This document shows, piece by piece, positions 20,944 through 33,433 of a stretch of DNA of 64,000 nt. Every line of letters starts with the position of its first letter. Positions within the stretch are counted from its first letter, which is position 1. Position numbers and translations under genes: made by a program. The DNA lies in the NCBI GenBank assembly GCA_022592445.1, contig JABYQR010000044.1:1-64000 (forward strand). Reading direction: 5' to 3'. Source of the stretch: Cytidiella melzeri. Its lineage: Eukaryota; Basidiomycota; Agaricomycetes; Polyporales; Irpicaceae. The notes below the pieces were generated by a model that had not been told where the DNA came from, searched no databases, and saw nothing but the letters and a program-made list of their open reading frames with translations.

Positions 20944-21592
20944 TACATACGAGCAGCTCGATCGGTCCTACGCCGACACTGCACATAAGATCTTCCTCGG
21001 CGCGCCTCACAATGACGAAAGTCTGATTCGCTACCTCCTTCCTTCCTTTTACCGCTACTCTGCTAGGTCGCAGACAGTCAACAGGCTTATCAACTACGTG
21101 AACCGACATCACGTCAAACGGGCTTTCGACGAGGACAAGGGCTGGCTCAGGCTCGCGGACTTGTTCGACGCTGTCACAAAGTCCCTTCAAGAAGACGACA
21201 CGCGACAAGGCGGCGGCTTAAAGGAGCTGAAGAAGTGGGGGTACTATGACGGAATACCGCCGGGAATCCTCGCCCAGGCGTGCGCACAGGCAACGAGCTC
21301 GCTCGATAGAGTGGTCCTTCTCCCTTCCATGGCCCTACGACGCTTCCGGCATGAGGTGATTGTATCATAAAAGACAAGAAAGGTGGGAAGAAGAAACAAC
21401 CACCGGCGCAGAAAGGGAACAAGCCAGCTTTGCCGGGCGATCAACTAGTTTGGGCGGTGAGTGAGCTGCTAGAGTTGGAGGGGCATCCTAGGGACAAGAC
21501 AGCAGGGGAGTTGGCGGTGCTGCTCAGGACAGTAGGGGTCCATCCCAGCCACCCTTTCCGCAAAAAACTCGACTCCCCAGTTTCAGGGTGAA
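20944..21592 (+). pseudogene. Broken cullin-like gene, fused to RPB2 fragment
   Basis: This matches the intact cullin-like gene (34028-35062) from about its codon 115 to the C-terminus, in inverse orientation. An open piece at 21098-21370 reads RHHVKRAFDEDKGWLRLADL. There are frameshifts, in-frame stops (around 20990 and 21368) and a lost segment after EDDTR. Its head-to-tail fusion to the RPB2 5' fragment implies a deletion of about 4 kb relative to the intact RPB2-cullin pair. Confidence 0.85.
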
Positions 21593-21790
21593 TAAATTAC
21601 GGAGTTACGGACAGCGTCGAGATTTTGACGAGTGGAGTTTATTGCATACGAGGATTCTCTACATTACAACCGTTGTTGTCACAGATTACAGTAAGAGATG
21701 TCCGATACGTCCGAGACGCTTGAACGGTGTACAAAATAACCAGCTACAAATACAGCACGACGGTAGAATCAAAACAATCATAAATTATAT

Positions 21791-24700
21791 TCAGGTCGGA
21801 GGATAGCCAAGACCGTAATGCTCGTGCGGTGGGTTGAGGTGACGTTGCAGGGACATCAAGCTCGAATTCGCGGCAGCCTGCTGTTGCGGAAGTTGACCGG
21901 AAGGAGTTGGACCGTCTGCTTGACCACTAACAGCACCAACTTCCTGCATGAAATCGGACGTGAGTTGATTTTGGTCGAAAGTGAATAATCCCTGGGGAGG
22001 CACAAGCTGAGAGCCCATTGGCGAAAGTTGAAATGCTCCATAGTCCGGTGTGACATATCCTCCACCAGTACCAGGTCCGATCAACTGCGGCCACCATTCG
22101 TAGCCTGGTACGTATGACATGGCTGAAGAAGGGGGTGACTGTATGCCTTCGTCGGCAAACATGGCGTAAGGAGACGACAAGTTTTGAGGGGATGAGCTGG
22201 ACGGCTCGTTTGTCGCAATGTGCGGGACACTGTACTGATGTAGCAGTCCAGGGCTCCTATCTCCCCCGAGAACCTCCTGCAAACCTCGCTTCGGTCTTCC
22301 TTCCGAACTTCGGTTGTGGGCGGAGAGATCATCCATATCGACACAAGCTCCTCTGAGAAGATTCTTGGTACGGGTAGCCTCTGGCCACACGTCCTAAGGC
22401 AGGATGGAATCAGCCAGCCTCAGCTCATCGTGTTTGGAAGACGGGCATACCTCTATAACTTCCGCAGCGCGAATACTCTGCATCAGGCCAATAGTCGCTT
22501 GTGTATCTCTCGGGCGACGTGTCACTACGCATTTCACCGTCAATATGTCAGCATAGAATTGCAGCGAATTCAGCGATGCTCACGGGTAACGACATGCATG
22601 ATACTGTCAAATGAACATTAGACTACTTCGCAACCGAGTGTAAGGGGAACGCAACTCACCCAGAACTTTGCAAGTAGCTAGCAAGTAGCGGAGGAGCGCG
22701 CTTCAAACTGAAGATTTTATCGTAGGCATCAACTAGTGCAAGGTTCGCAGTCAGTACTCGAGTACCCACAATCTATCGTAGTGGTTGCGGACTCACTCAG
22801 CGAACTGATTCGCGTGGCAGCAGACTGGCACACATCTAGACACTGGCTGTGCATGAGGTTGTGATCTTTCTGCGTGCTCAATCGCTGTTGACTTTCAAAC
22901 ACACTTTAATCAATATCGTTTGGTCGACCAGCCAGACAAATGACGAAACTTACTCGCTCCAATTGGGCAAACTTCAAAGAATATAAATCAGCTCAGGATT
23001 CGCGGAGAAAAATCAGACTCTTACAATGCTCTGTGGAGCAGCAATATTGCCCCGTGATACTCAACATGCAAAATGAGTACATGCGGCGAAACTGGAGATT
23101 CGGTCACTCCTTCACGGTACGCCAGCTCCTCTGGCAAGTTGATCAACCATTGATGCAGTCGGTTCTCTAAATCGTTTCGCCACTTTTCCCGATATACCAC
23201 ATCATCATCATAGAGTTTGACTGGGTACAGCTTCGCCATGATCTCGCTCATAAGGATAGCTAACCGATATTCAGTCATGATTTCAGAATGCAATGGAAAG
23301 TAAAACGTACATAATTTGCACTGCATCTTGAAACAAACCATCACTCGAGCTGGCATGGGAGAAAACTCAGCTCCAAGTAGATTTCTCGGATATGGGCGCC
23401 ACATCGCTTCGTCGTCATTCTAAGCAGTGTCAACCATAGCTTCAAGTCAAAAATGTGATCACGTACAATATCGAAATCAGGCTCCGGGATGCTGAAGTCG
23501 CCTTTCTTGAACATGACTGGTCGACCTAAAGCACGTCAAGTATCGCATCAGTGACTACACTGTTCAGCTGCTCCGAGAAACTCACCAAGCCATACTGCTG
23601 ACATCCTAGAGATAGAGGCATGACAATTGTCAATGAATGCAGAGACGCAAAATTATATAGACAACGCACTTATCGGCGATACAACAAGACCACCAGATCT
23701 GCCTCCTGGTCTGCTTCTCGATAGCAGTGAACAGATCATGTCCACTCGCGTCCTTCCAGTTATCTGCATCACGGTTCATACCAAGGTCAATCGCCTGATC
23801 ACGCCTGCATGAATACAAGGTACGACGGGCTCAAAGATCTTCTCACCATTCGGGCTCCCATGCCAATGAACATCCATCCCTGAGAGAGAGACGCAACTCC
23901 AAGTTCCCTTAGGCCCAGAAGGACAAGTGCTTGACAGGTGGAGGGTCTACTGTCCGCATACAGGGTATCTGCGAAGCGACTTGAGCATATCATTGTTGCA
24001 CTGATTAGTCTCCGCTATTGAGACTCACTTATCAATCTCCGCGCGTCAACCGCGTACTTGTTTCCAGCTTCATGAGGTTTCATGCCCTCTGGGGGAGGGA
24101 GATAATGCGCAGCGAGCGCAAACATTGCCAACAGCAAAAGTTTGGTAACGGTCTGCAACGATTCACGTTTTCTGCCATCTTTCTCCGTTTTTCCTGAGTC
24201 AGGTGTTTCAAGAGTCCTATCAACGATGGTATCGATGAGTAAAGCAGTCGCACCGGACAAAACAAGTGATGGGCTCAGACAACAACTGTAATGCGAACCT
24301 TTCGTTATACATGGCTAAGAAGCTCGCCTTGTGGACGACGGGGTAAATATGATGGACGTAACTGAAGTACGCCATGATGAGTTGGTCCTGCGTCTGATAA
24401 TCAGGAAGCTGGATGTCATCGTTCACTTTATCGAACGACAGACAAAGGGAATCTGTCGTCATCTTCAAATCGTCAAACTTCCTGCACGCATTGTAAGATA
24501 GTTTGCGCTTTCCGCTATCTGAAAGAAGGGGTACTGCACCAGATACCGTTTTCCTGTTGCTGTGAATCATCTCTTCGGTCGCTCTTCGCCAGAAGGTGCA
24601 AACCGGCCGAACGCCCATGGTAACGGAACTAAGAATGTGTCAAGGAATCGTATGCCTCTCTAATAGAGACCTTCGCGTTTACCTCGTGGTTCTGGTCTAC

Positions 24701-25902
24701 AGAAAGATGACCAAACGCGTCCGTAGCCTCGTCGTATTCCTCTGCCGATTCATGGATGGATTCTACAGAACGAGCGAGTGTCATCTTTCGTGTGTGGGTA
24801 ACATGTAAAACTTGCAATCCTCACCTACTGACTCGCGAGAACGTCGTGACATGCCACGGTCAGTCTCAGGGATAGACGAGATAGGAGCATCGATCCTTCT
24901 TCGTCTAGCAGGCTGCCCTGAGTGGATCGACATATGAGTAGCAACAGCTACGGGACTAGGCTGACCTGATGACGACGAATATGAGGGAAACCTAGCATGT
25001 TCAGAGGATGAGGCTGTGGAATATTGTGTGGCCGGAGAAGCCATTCCAGACGATTGTATACTGGACAGTCTACGGTAGAGCTGCTCCTGCCACTCCGGAG
25101 TGGGCACAGCGGATGCGGTTCCATCTGTGGAGGTTGAATCAACTAATTCAATACAACACATAATCAACATACCTTGACTTGACACAAACTCGCGCGATTG
25201 CCTTGATTGTCTCTTCGAACGACGATCATCGCTGGCTGACTGGCTCATAATAGTGGTATAGAAGCCATCCTCCCCGGGTACTACTGCCTTTGTGGACGAT
25301 CTTCCTACTGATCCCTGTGCATATATGAGGCATGGTCATGGGAGTGAGCTGTGCGACACCTTACATATGGACCCGACTTGACCCGGTCCAGAATATCTTT
25401 AGCAAAACGGTCCGTTCGCAGGTCCACAACAATGTCCTGTGCCTTTGGAAGCGCCATTATGGTAGCAAGGACGCATTCTACTTGATGCCATCGCTGTTCA
25501 ATAGCATGGATATAACCTTTCGGAGGACCTCGCTTGAAACTAGGACCTGAATAACTAAGTTAGTAGGCGCATGGCGGGACCTTAGGCCTCAGCGTACCTT
25601 GAAAGGTGCACTCTGTTTGTCGACGTAGCTCAGCACCATATGTTAGCAAACGAGACAGCGACGACGTACGTGTTCCTGCTGCAAGGCAGTTTTTGCAGCG
25701 GTCGCCCTCAGTCCCTTCGCACTTGCTCTTTATTTTCCTGCAACGATCGCAAGCTTGAATATCATGTCAGAGAAAGTACAATGCGGTACTTTGAGCAGTG
25801 CATGCCTCTTGTCCCCCTCTTTGGTAGTGTCGACAACGCTGGACCAGGTTCACTCATGTCCTCGTCAGAAAACGCCTGGAGGGGCTGCGCTTGGTATTCC
25901 AT
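21791..25902 (-). CDS. Zn2Cys6 transcription factor with fungal-specific TF domain
   Basis: 22 exons give 970 aa: 25902-25806, 25753-25670, 25612-25598, 25546-25365, 25314-25173, 25124-24825, 24762-24683, 24628-24540, 24481-24299, 24216-24029, 23968-23847, 23794-23670, 23605-23586, 23525-23467, 23419-23311, 23259-23025, 22971-22954, 22891-22797, 22732-22660, 22603-22584, 22524-22451 and 22393-21791. Zinc cluster Cys34, 37, 44, 52, 55 and 62 (CDRCRKIKSKC) follow KRGTRA. Then come a linker (FKRGPPKGYIHAIEQRWHQ) and the fungal_trans domain (YPVVHKASFL, SRPSTCQALVLLG, RRQIWWSCCIADK), ending in a Gln/Pro/Ser-rich tail. It is probably a nuclear DNA-binding regulator; the target genes are unknown. 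The model has four micro-exons (15, 20, 18 and 20 nt) and one GC-AG intron (25805-25754), which splits the zinc-cluster start. All phases agree. Confidence 0.88.
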
Positions 25903-26206
25903 CTGGCGCGTTGACGTCGCCGTCGTCGTCGTCGAAGGAAAGGAAAGAAGGTGGTGAATGGTAGGCTATCAGCTTTTAAAGCAGCTTTACAATGATCGTT
26001 TTGTGACATCATGACGGTCAGTATGCAAAACATGTATGCAACCGTGACGGCAGCACCACAGTACGACGTGTGACATAGCGCTCTAGCCATCATCGGCCGT
26101 GTCACCTCACGCCGGCGAGGCCTACACTCACAACCAGCTTGCACGCTAATCGCACACCAACGCTCACAGCGGTCAGTGCGTCGGTAAACGAGTTCAGGGT
26201 GCGGCG
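25903..26206. promoter_or_regulatory. Bidirectional promoter between TF and REV7
   Basis: The two ATGs are 304 bp apart and head-to-head. There is no strong TATA box on either side, so both promoters must lie inside this stretch. Confidence 0.5.
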
Positions 26207-27339
26207 ATGTCCCTGAGAGTTACGCCGCTGACGTTCAACCGTAAGTGATCTCACGGTGGCGCGTACAGTGGAATTCACCGGCGAATCCTCTCTTATACTA
26301 GAGACAGTCAAAGGCATAACAGACTTCAGTGTGTACGAACTCATATTCTCAACACCGAAGAGATTGATCATCTTTCCCTCCCAGTCGAGGTCGCGATCCA
26401 CACCATTCTCTACGTACGACAGGTGTATCCAGCAGAACTCTTTGTCAGGCGCAAAAAGTACAACACTCCTGTATTCCAGTCGCGTCATCCACTTTTGAAC
26501 GAATACATATCTGGGGCTGTTAAAGCCGTGAAGGAGGAGCTTGTCCTGGTATGGCCCCATCATCGTTACTGCGATGGCGACTACCTTTAATTCGAATTCA
26601 CAACAGGGCAATGTCGATAAAGTAACTGTCGTCATTAAATCCTCAAGCGAGGACATCGCGTATGAAAGGTTCATATTCTCCGTCAAGAACATGATAGAAA
26701 TCAAATCTTACAACAAGGACACTGGGCAAGCTTTTCTACTATCCGACGCACGGTCTTCTAACTGCTACTTGGTGTAGGGTGGAGAATGCAATGGCAGCCG
26801 CCACGCTTGGCCAATACTTCCGCTCCTTTCTTGTCAAATTGTGCATGATAGAATCCCAGCTGGGGCCTCTTGAGCTACACGGTAAACGCTCAATGCGCTA
26901 TGGGTGCGCTCTACAACCCGCTGACTAGAGCTGCTGACTAGCAGATGATATCAGTTTCGCTATCGTCCTGGAGCTGAACGATAACAAGGCACCTTCTGCT
27001 ACGCACGACAAGGTTGGTCTCCGCGGACTGAGCCGCATGGCGGCAATTTCTGTCTGGGAACTCACACGAATATGAAGGAACCTCCTCCTTGGATTCCGGC
27101 TTCGGTGCAACACACCACGTCTGGTGCGTCTGGTCAAGCCGAATTGCATATGATACGTGCGGTTGATACAGGAATTATCAACGTGAGGACGGCTTTCTCG
27201 TTTGACAAGTTTATATCGACTGCTGATGATGTGCTGATACCTGTAGCTCTCTCTTGCGGTCCAAGAGTCGGAACAGAAGCTAAACATGATACAGGAATCA
27301 GAGCAGAATGATGTCAAGGGGAAAGGCAGAGCCCAATGA
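26207..27339 (+). CDS. rev7: REV7/MAD2B HORMA-domain protein (DNA polymerase zeta subunit)
   Basis: Exons 26207-26240, 26361-26548, 26607-26725, 26778-26881, 26945-27012, 27078-27182 and 27247-27339 give 236 aa (human REV7 is 211 aa). REV7 is the accessory subunit of the translesion polymerase zeta and a HORMA adaptor in the nucleus. Seen in order: VAIHTILYVRQVYPAELF, VRRKKYNTPVFQSRHPLLN, GNVDKVTVVIKSSSED, YERFIFSV, YFRSFLVKLCMIESQL, DISFAIVLELND, PPWIPA, AVDTGIIN and LSLAVQESEQKL. These cover the whole HORMA core and the C-terminal safety-belt region. Intron 26726-26777 starts with GC (GG|GCAAGC) and has a good CTAAC branch site. The first intron is longer (120 bp), so exon 1 is the least certain part. 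Confidence 0.9.
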
Positions 27340-27527
27340 CTATCATGAACCTACGTCGTAGGCTCTCCTATGCATTGAAATGACACAGTGAATTATCCGA
27401 AGAATCCAAAAATAAGGACGGAGATAACGACACTACAGTACAATATACATCATTGTTCAAGAAGACTAGCAAAGGGCTCGCAATAGCCACGTATCACGAT
27501 CAAGACTGAACAAACTTCCAATAATCC

Positions 27528-29341
27528 CTACACATCCACACGTATGCGCTGGATGATGGGCATGATTCTCTCCCACTCTTCCATAGCCTAAGTCATCACC
27601 AGACCCGCTATTAGCCTGCTGTCGAAGACACCTGACCATGTGTCGCACGCACCGACTTGTAGAACTCAATTTGCCCATCCGCCAGCGAACCCAACATCTC
27701 CTTCATTTCCGCATCCTTCGCACGTTGAAAGACCTTCTGCTCCCTTAAGGTTTCTTCGCTAAATGCGTCACTGGTCTCATGCGCTACGCTCACTGCGTCC
27801 GTTAGCTCCTGGATCTTCTTATCCAACTTCGTCCGCTTCTCCACTCTGCTGGCGTAATCATCTGCCCCGCGCAACGCGTCTACCCTGTCTTTCAGATACG
27901 AGCTCAACCCCAGTCCAGTGGCCCCTGCACGGCCGTTGATGACAGCTGAAAGGCGATCACGTTCGGAGGTAAGATTAGATAGGTAGTCAGACAGTTCTTC
28001 GAAATCCATTTGCTTTTGATCTCGCAAACGAAGTACTGCGCGGTTGGCGTGTGAGTATTGAAGAATGGAATGCAGGTGAACGTGGAACGGATCCGTGGTC
28101 GTCTGCGTCTGTTTCAGCTCTGTCAGAACTGTGCAAAGAAAGTAGGAACCACAGATTGAATTATTCACCAGATGGCGCAGTAAAGCGGAGAACTCTAAGA
28201 GCGTGTTTGAAAAGTGGTTCAAAGGGTCTGTAATACCCGACTCCAGGAAGCCAAGTCCCTGGACAGCGACGGCAAGGTCGTGATAGTCTCCAGTTAGATC
28301 TTCACCAGGATCGGCACCGCCATCTCATTCAGCCTCAGACAACTACTAGATGAACAGCTCTAGCAATGTACTCACCGTTTGTGCGATTCCGAACACGGTT
28401 CCAGAGGCGTTCGGAGACAACAAGACCTTCTTCGAACTTATCTACGCCTTCGCGCATGGAGAGGAACCGTTCGTCTGGCTTGCGGACTCGCGAGAAAGCA
28501 TTGAGGAGAGAGTCAGAGATACTGTCTATCACCCCAGTGGAGGTATCTCCTGGTGGGTGTGCCACATGCTGGTGCATGTGGACGTGCTGTGAAGTACTTA
28601 GCACAGAACATAGGAAACCAGTCATTATCGTGAGCGTACCCATTCCGTTGACTCAAAGAATGCACGGAGCAGCGTACTTCGCTGGAGCGTCGGATGACGT
28701 CCGAGTCGTTCTAGGAAGCGGTGTAGTCTGCCAGGAGCTCAGACGTGACAAGGGAGCGTTGCTGTGAGCTACTCACTCAAGTCGTCTTCGCTCCATGAAC
28801 TCGGGACTGAACCTGTCTCCGGTAACATACTCTATGGTAGGGACTCAGGAATGGTACGGATGTGCGGTATATTCGGCACACAGAGCGGAAGGAATGCAGA
28901 GACTCACCCATCCGATGCTTGTCTGGTAATGGCGGTACAACGCATGCCGGGAAGTCCTTCGCGAGATGGTCTCGCAAGAACACGAAGTCAGTGAACCGTC
29001 TCCTTGAAGACGGGGTTGGCGTGGAGAATATCGGAAGATTGGTCTATGCCACCACTTGAGTCGACGAGGAAGCGACGATGAGTACCGTTACACACCTTAG
29101 CAGTAACCAGATACGAAACATACGCATCCTTGGTCTCCGCCAACTCCTTGACTGGATCCTTCACGGTGGTTATAAGATAACCCTCCCACTTCGGGTCGTG
29201 TGGTCCATGTTCAGAATCGCCGTCTGCTGTACTTTGCCTGAAACCAGGTCCTGAGGGAACTGAAGGACCAGCGTCATATACCTGTTGCGCAGGCGACTCC
29301 CAGGTCACACTATCAAACACGTCGTCCTCATCTCCCAGCAT
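27528..29341 (-). CDS. snx4: Sorting nexin 4 / ATG24 (PX-BAR)
   Basis: Exons 29341-29096, 29043-28908, 28831-28777, 28727-28640, 28586-28376, 28299-28169, 28108-27653 and 27587-27528 give 460 aa. SNX4 binds PI3P on endosomes and autophagic membranes and acts in recycling and selective autophagy. The PX domain (about residues 50-165) shows SSRRRFTDFVFLRDHLAKDF with the PI3P-binding RRF, then PPLPDKHRMEYVTGDRFSPEF and FLERLGRHPTLQRST. A BAR-type helical domain follows (HVHMHQHVAHPPG, LLNAFSRVRKPDERF, DPLNHFSNTLLEFSALLRH, ADGQIEFYKSAMEEW) and ends IQRIRVDV. The N-terminal 50 residues are acidic and disordered. Length and motif order match the family. Confidence 0.93.
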
Positions 29342-29545
29342 TGTAGACTTTCGCGACTCGAGGGTAGTAGAATAAGGCAGCTGAAGTCAGTATAAGCAGA
29401 GAAACCAAGAAGGCGCAGTTAACCGTTGCAGTGGAAAGGAAGAACAGGTTCCATGCGCGTCTATATATAACGCAGCGTAAGCAGCTGCGGTGCACCTAAC
29501 ACAGTACACAGCACTCTCCTTTCACCTTTTACCACAACATCCACC
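29342..29545. promoter_or_regulatory. Bidirectional promoter SNX4 / PTM1-like
   Basis: The two ATGs are 204 bp apart, head-to-head. A TATA element (TATATATAA) is at 29462-29470, about 75 bp before the plus-strand ATG. Confidence 0.6.
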
Positions 29546-32001
29546 ATGTTGATGCGAGCACACTGGCCATGTCTTTCGCTACTATTAACATGGCTGGCCA
29601 TACAATCAAGCATCAACATAGTGGCCTCATTCGAAGTGCCATTCTCAGACTCGGACTACGATCGCGAAATATGCTCTGGAATGTGGGGAGGGAAAAATAC
29701 ATATATCAATGGTGAGGTTGCACTAGTGGACCAAAATCGTACAGTAAAAACGTACTTAATGAGTGTATAAAGTCACCTTTGGTAGCTCGTCGCAAGGACA
29801 GCTGTCTATGGTCATATACGAATGGCGAGACATGCAGTACTTGGGTAAGGTCACGTCCATGGTTGACGACCTATTGCCTGTGAGTACCGGTGCACCCTCA
29901 TCTCCGCCGTCAACCCCTGTAACGTGAGTGAACATAGCAGAAGACGTACGTTTGCACCTCTGACGCTGTGAGAGGCGGCTTCTGTGATAACTCGCAGCTT
30001 GGACACTTCATCATTGACTTGCCTCAAGACCTGTCTATGAATCAGACAAGTTTCTGGACGGCACGGGTCGGATTCGGTGACGGCTCATCTGCTCCGTCCT
30101 CCGGAGAGATTAGTTCAAATGGTTTCTGGGACAATCCTGAAGGGAACCCGACGCCTCCCGATGCACACGATGAGTATACATCGCCGTGGAAGCGGGCACA
30201 GGCCTCGACACGGGATTCTTTGGACTCCATGATCAAGCGTCAGCAGGGTGGCATTAACCCGAGTCCTAGTGGAATACTGTGGTACAAAGACCAGCCCATC
30301 CAGTACCTCGTACGCAAGACTGGCTATTACTGTGTTGGTACGTTTTCTAGTTGTTGACATGTGCGTGATTGTCTAGTAACATTTGGTATAGCTATTGTAC
30401 CAGTTACTGTTGTCCCAAGCGGCAATGCAAACGCGCCACGACAGGCCACTGAGTTGCATCCAGGCTACAGCGGAACTGTCCTTTTCCAAAATACGTTCCC
30501 TGGAAAACTCGCAGCTGTCGACTATCCAAAAGTTATTGTAAGCAAACACAGCTCAGAAAGGTTAATGTTGGGCTTATGCTTCGCAGTTCTATTTCGCCTT
30601 GTTCATCGTTTACACCGTCCTTGGCGCCTTTTGGGGCGTGCAATGCTATCGCAACATGCAAGACCTACTACCGATCCAAGTGAGTGTTACTTCAGCGTGA
30701 CAGTTCCGTGGTCCTGATCACAGAGGGCAGTATTACCTCTCAACTCTCTTGGGCTTCCTCATCGTTGAGATGATAGCACATTGGGGTACAGTACTTGCAC
30801 ATCTCAGTTCGACGCCTTGCTAACAGCGCTGAGTAGCATATTACCGTTATCTCAACGCACATGGCAAAGGCACGACATCTACCGTTTTTCTCATTGTCGG
30901 TAAGCAAAGTTGGAACTCGTCAGCAACGTCGCTCATGTCGATCAAGTTGCCATCTTGGACGCCGGCCGTAACGCGGGAGCCTTCTTCTTGCTTCTTGTCG
31001 TATCACTTGGTCTCAGCGTCGTGCGAGATTCGCTTGGTAGAACGATGCTTCGATGTCAGCTACTCGCTGTCGCGCACTTTGTCTTCGGAGGTGAGCATAC
31101 TCATTTGAGCATATTCCAGTGCACTCAATTGACGTTATGCAGTACTATATGCTATTGGCATCGTCGAGATGGAGCTGGACTCCACCTCAGCATTTGTCTT
31201 GCTTGTGTTCATAGTTCCGCTGGCATCTACCCTTAGCGGTTTCCTTCTCTGGATAATGTATTCTTTGAACGGCAAGTGTCTTCGCGTACGTCGTACCACT
31301 CTTTTACTGACATATTAGATGTAGCTACAATTCTCCAACTCGCGGTTCGCAAGCAGCGTTATAAACTTGCGATGTTTAGATGGCTGCACCGGATCCTGAT
31401 GATGACAGTCCTGATGGTCGTCATTTTCTTCATTGTGTCGTCGTTGACATTCTCAGGTCGCCTTTCTGAAGGTCTGTGAACCCTCGGGACGTCCAAGGTA
31501 TCTCATTGTTGATTTGTCTTCATCCAGATTACGGTGCAAGATCCTGGAAAGTACAGTGGTGGCTTCTCGACGGTTGGCTTTCCCTCCTGTTCCTCGTGGA
31601 TTTTATGGCCATCGCATACCTCTGGCGACCGACTCTCAACAACAGAAGATAAGTTATCTCTGCGTCTTTTGAGTTTTCTCCCACTGACAATGGGTGTATC
31701 TACGCTAGCCATGTTTGACGAGCTCGCTCAGGACGAAGAGGACGCCGAGGACTACGACATGGAGGCACTCGAACGACGAACCGAAGCAGAAGAATTGTAT
31801 AGACGTGACGATGACGATGCAGCTACTCTTGTTGGACGCGGCCCCGGCTCCATAAACGACGACGCAGTAGTGTTCGAGATTGGAGACGAAGACGCGCAAG
31901 AATTGAGCGACGACGAGGATCCCGCGAAACGACAGCGCAGACAAGATCCCCGTCATGACGGATCTGCCCATGAGCGTGAAGGGCTGATGAAGGAAGACTA
32001 G
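29546..32001 (+). CDS. PTM1/GPR107-type lung seven-transmembrane protein
   Basis: Exons 29546-29711, 29773-29879, 29941-30337, 30392-30537, 30587-30679, 30731-30785, 30837-30899, 30947-31090, 31143-31271, 31325-31471, 31528-31648 and 31704-32001 give 621 aa. A signal peptide (LSLLLTWLAIQSS) precedes a luminal domain with paired Cys (KTYVCTSD, GGFCDN). Seven hydrophobic segments follow (for example FYFALFIVYTVLGAFWG and STAFVLL-type helices), then the family motif LLDGWLSLLFLVDFMAIAYL and WRPTLNNRR, and an acidic cytosolic tail (AQDEEDAEDYDME). Lu7TM proteins work in Golgi/endosome trafficking. Intron 31272-31324 has a GC donor. Intron 31649-31703 fits the family frame only with AT...AC ends. 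A broken copy lies at 18430-19955. If that junction is not spliced, this copy would also be damaged. Confidence 0.85.
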
Positions 32002-32176
32002 ACATACTGGCTGATGTTGGGCATATCTTAGCATTTGTTTCATTACTGCGTATTCTCTCATGTAATAAAATTGAAAGCTGTCGGATCATCAAATCACTGG
32101 TCACTTAAAACGGCGATGCCCCTATATGTGTTGTGCGGCTGCATTTGCGCGGCTCTGATGTCAGACTCTTACCACA

Positions 32177-32738
32177 ATGTCAACTCCGAAAATCTTCCCT
32201 TTCAACCTGATTGCCCTTGATTCAGGGCAACCATCTGTACTGCTACCTGCTCTGCCCTATACATTCTCATTGAATTCTTCTAAACATGCAATGATCAACT
32301 CATTGACACCCGCAACACCCTTCCTTGATGACATGGCAGTCTCTGAAAGTAAATCTCTGAAGCTTGTACATCCCAGCAAAGAATTAACACCTTCCACAGC
32401 CAATTCTGGGACAACCCCCAACCTGCACAGAGGAGTTGAGCGCAAGACTGGCACCGCAGATCGCCAATCACTGTTTTTCTGCAGTAGCGCTGGTACAGAG
32501 TTGTATCTTCCAGGGCTTAGACTGCCTACCATACCTGCCATAGAGGTGAGTTTCTTGGAACCATACATTCAGTTTGACCCTGACAATGCACTTAGCCAGT
32601 GACATGCCAGATAATCACCATCCTCTTCACGCTCTGCCTCGTGGCAAGTGTTAGCTTATGGGTGTACACAACCTTGAAGTTAGTAATCCCTGGTTTTTCT
32701 ATCTGAACTCTTGCTGAACATTTTACAGATCTTCCTAG
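32177..32738 (+). CDS. Small PY-type tail-anchored protein, copy B
   Basis: Exons 32177-32545, 32611-32678 and 32729-32738 give 148 aa. It shares with copy A the block TADRQSLFF...GTELYLPGLRLPTIPAIE, the TM exon (IITILFTLCLVASVSLWVY) and all splice phases. Its N-terminus has diverged: the PPPPY of copies A and C has become ALPYTF, so the PY motif is lost here. The last exon stops after two codons (SS), shorter than in copies A and C. It sits 175 bp downstream of the PTM1-like gene, in the same order as copy A and the PTM1 remnant. Function unknown. Confidence 0.6.
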
Positions 32739-33433
32739 CATGGTCTGATGTCTGGGGACAGCATCTAGGAGTTGACGTCAGCGCTGCAGCTCGGGACGAC
32801 AGGAACTTTCTTATGACTAGCAGTTTGTACACTCATGTCACTGTGACCTGTCTATACTATTCTGTATTGGTATTAGAGCTGTCATGGATGGCCTGACTAG
32901 CCCTTAATTTTTGCAATTTACCTCTTGTTTTTATCTGTAAAACTCCGGGCTGCAGCTCAGTTGCAACCTTCTCTGCATAAACTCCCTTTTTACGTCTATT
33001 AAGCGCCCGTATCACGTGGCTTAGACGCTCCACACGGTCACATTACTTGCTACTACGTCACACTGGCATGTGACTTAGCTTAAGTAAGACCACATGGCTA
33101 CAAGCACATGGCTCAGCCCATAGCTAGGGTTTGACGTCATAGATACTGTCCACATGGGCTCCTTATTGTTCTTTCCTTATTGTTCTCTTTATGGAAGGAT
33201 GTTCTCACAGGTGTGGGAATGGAATACAATAGTTGGTCTCCTTTTAGATAGATTCTCTCACGGGTAGAGTTCTTGGCAAGGTCTAGACAATAGCTATTGT
33301 TCTCCTTTAGGTAGTTCTTTTGTTCTTCGTTCACATGGCTTCTTGCAAAGCCTGCCCTCAACATGGTCTGTGCGCAGGTCCCTGAAGTCTATATATACTG
33401 CTGCATGTACGCTCCTAGCCCCCATCTCGACCT

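Noticed and set aside
29841..29850. GTAAGG after YLG as a splice donor in the PTM1-like gene
   Set aside because: The family sequence continues through it to DLLP|KTYVC, and the next donor at 29880 gives the right phase.
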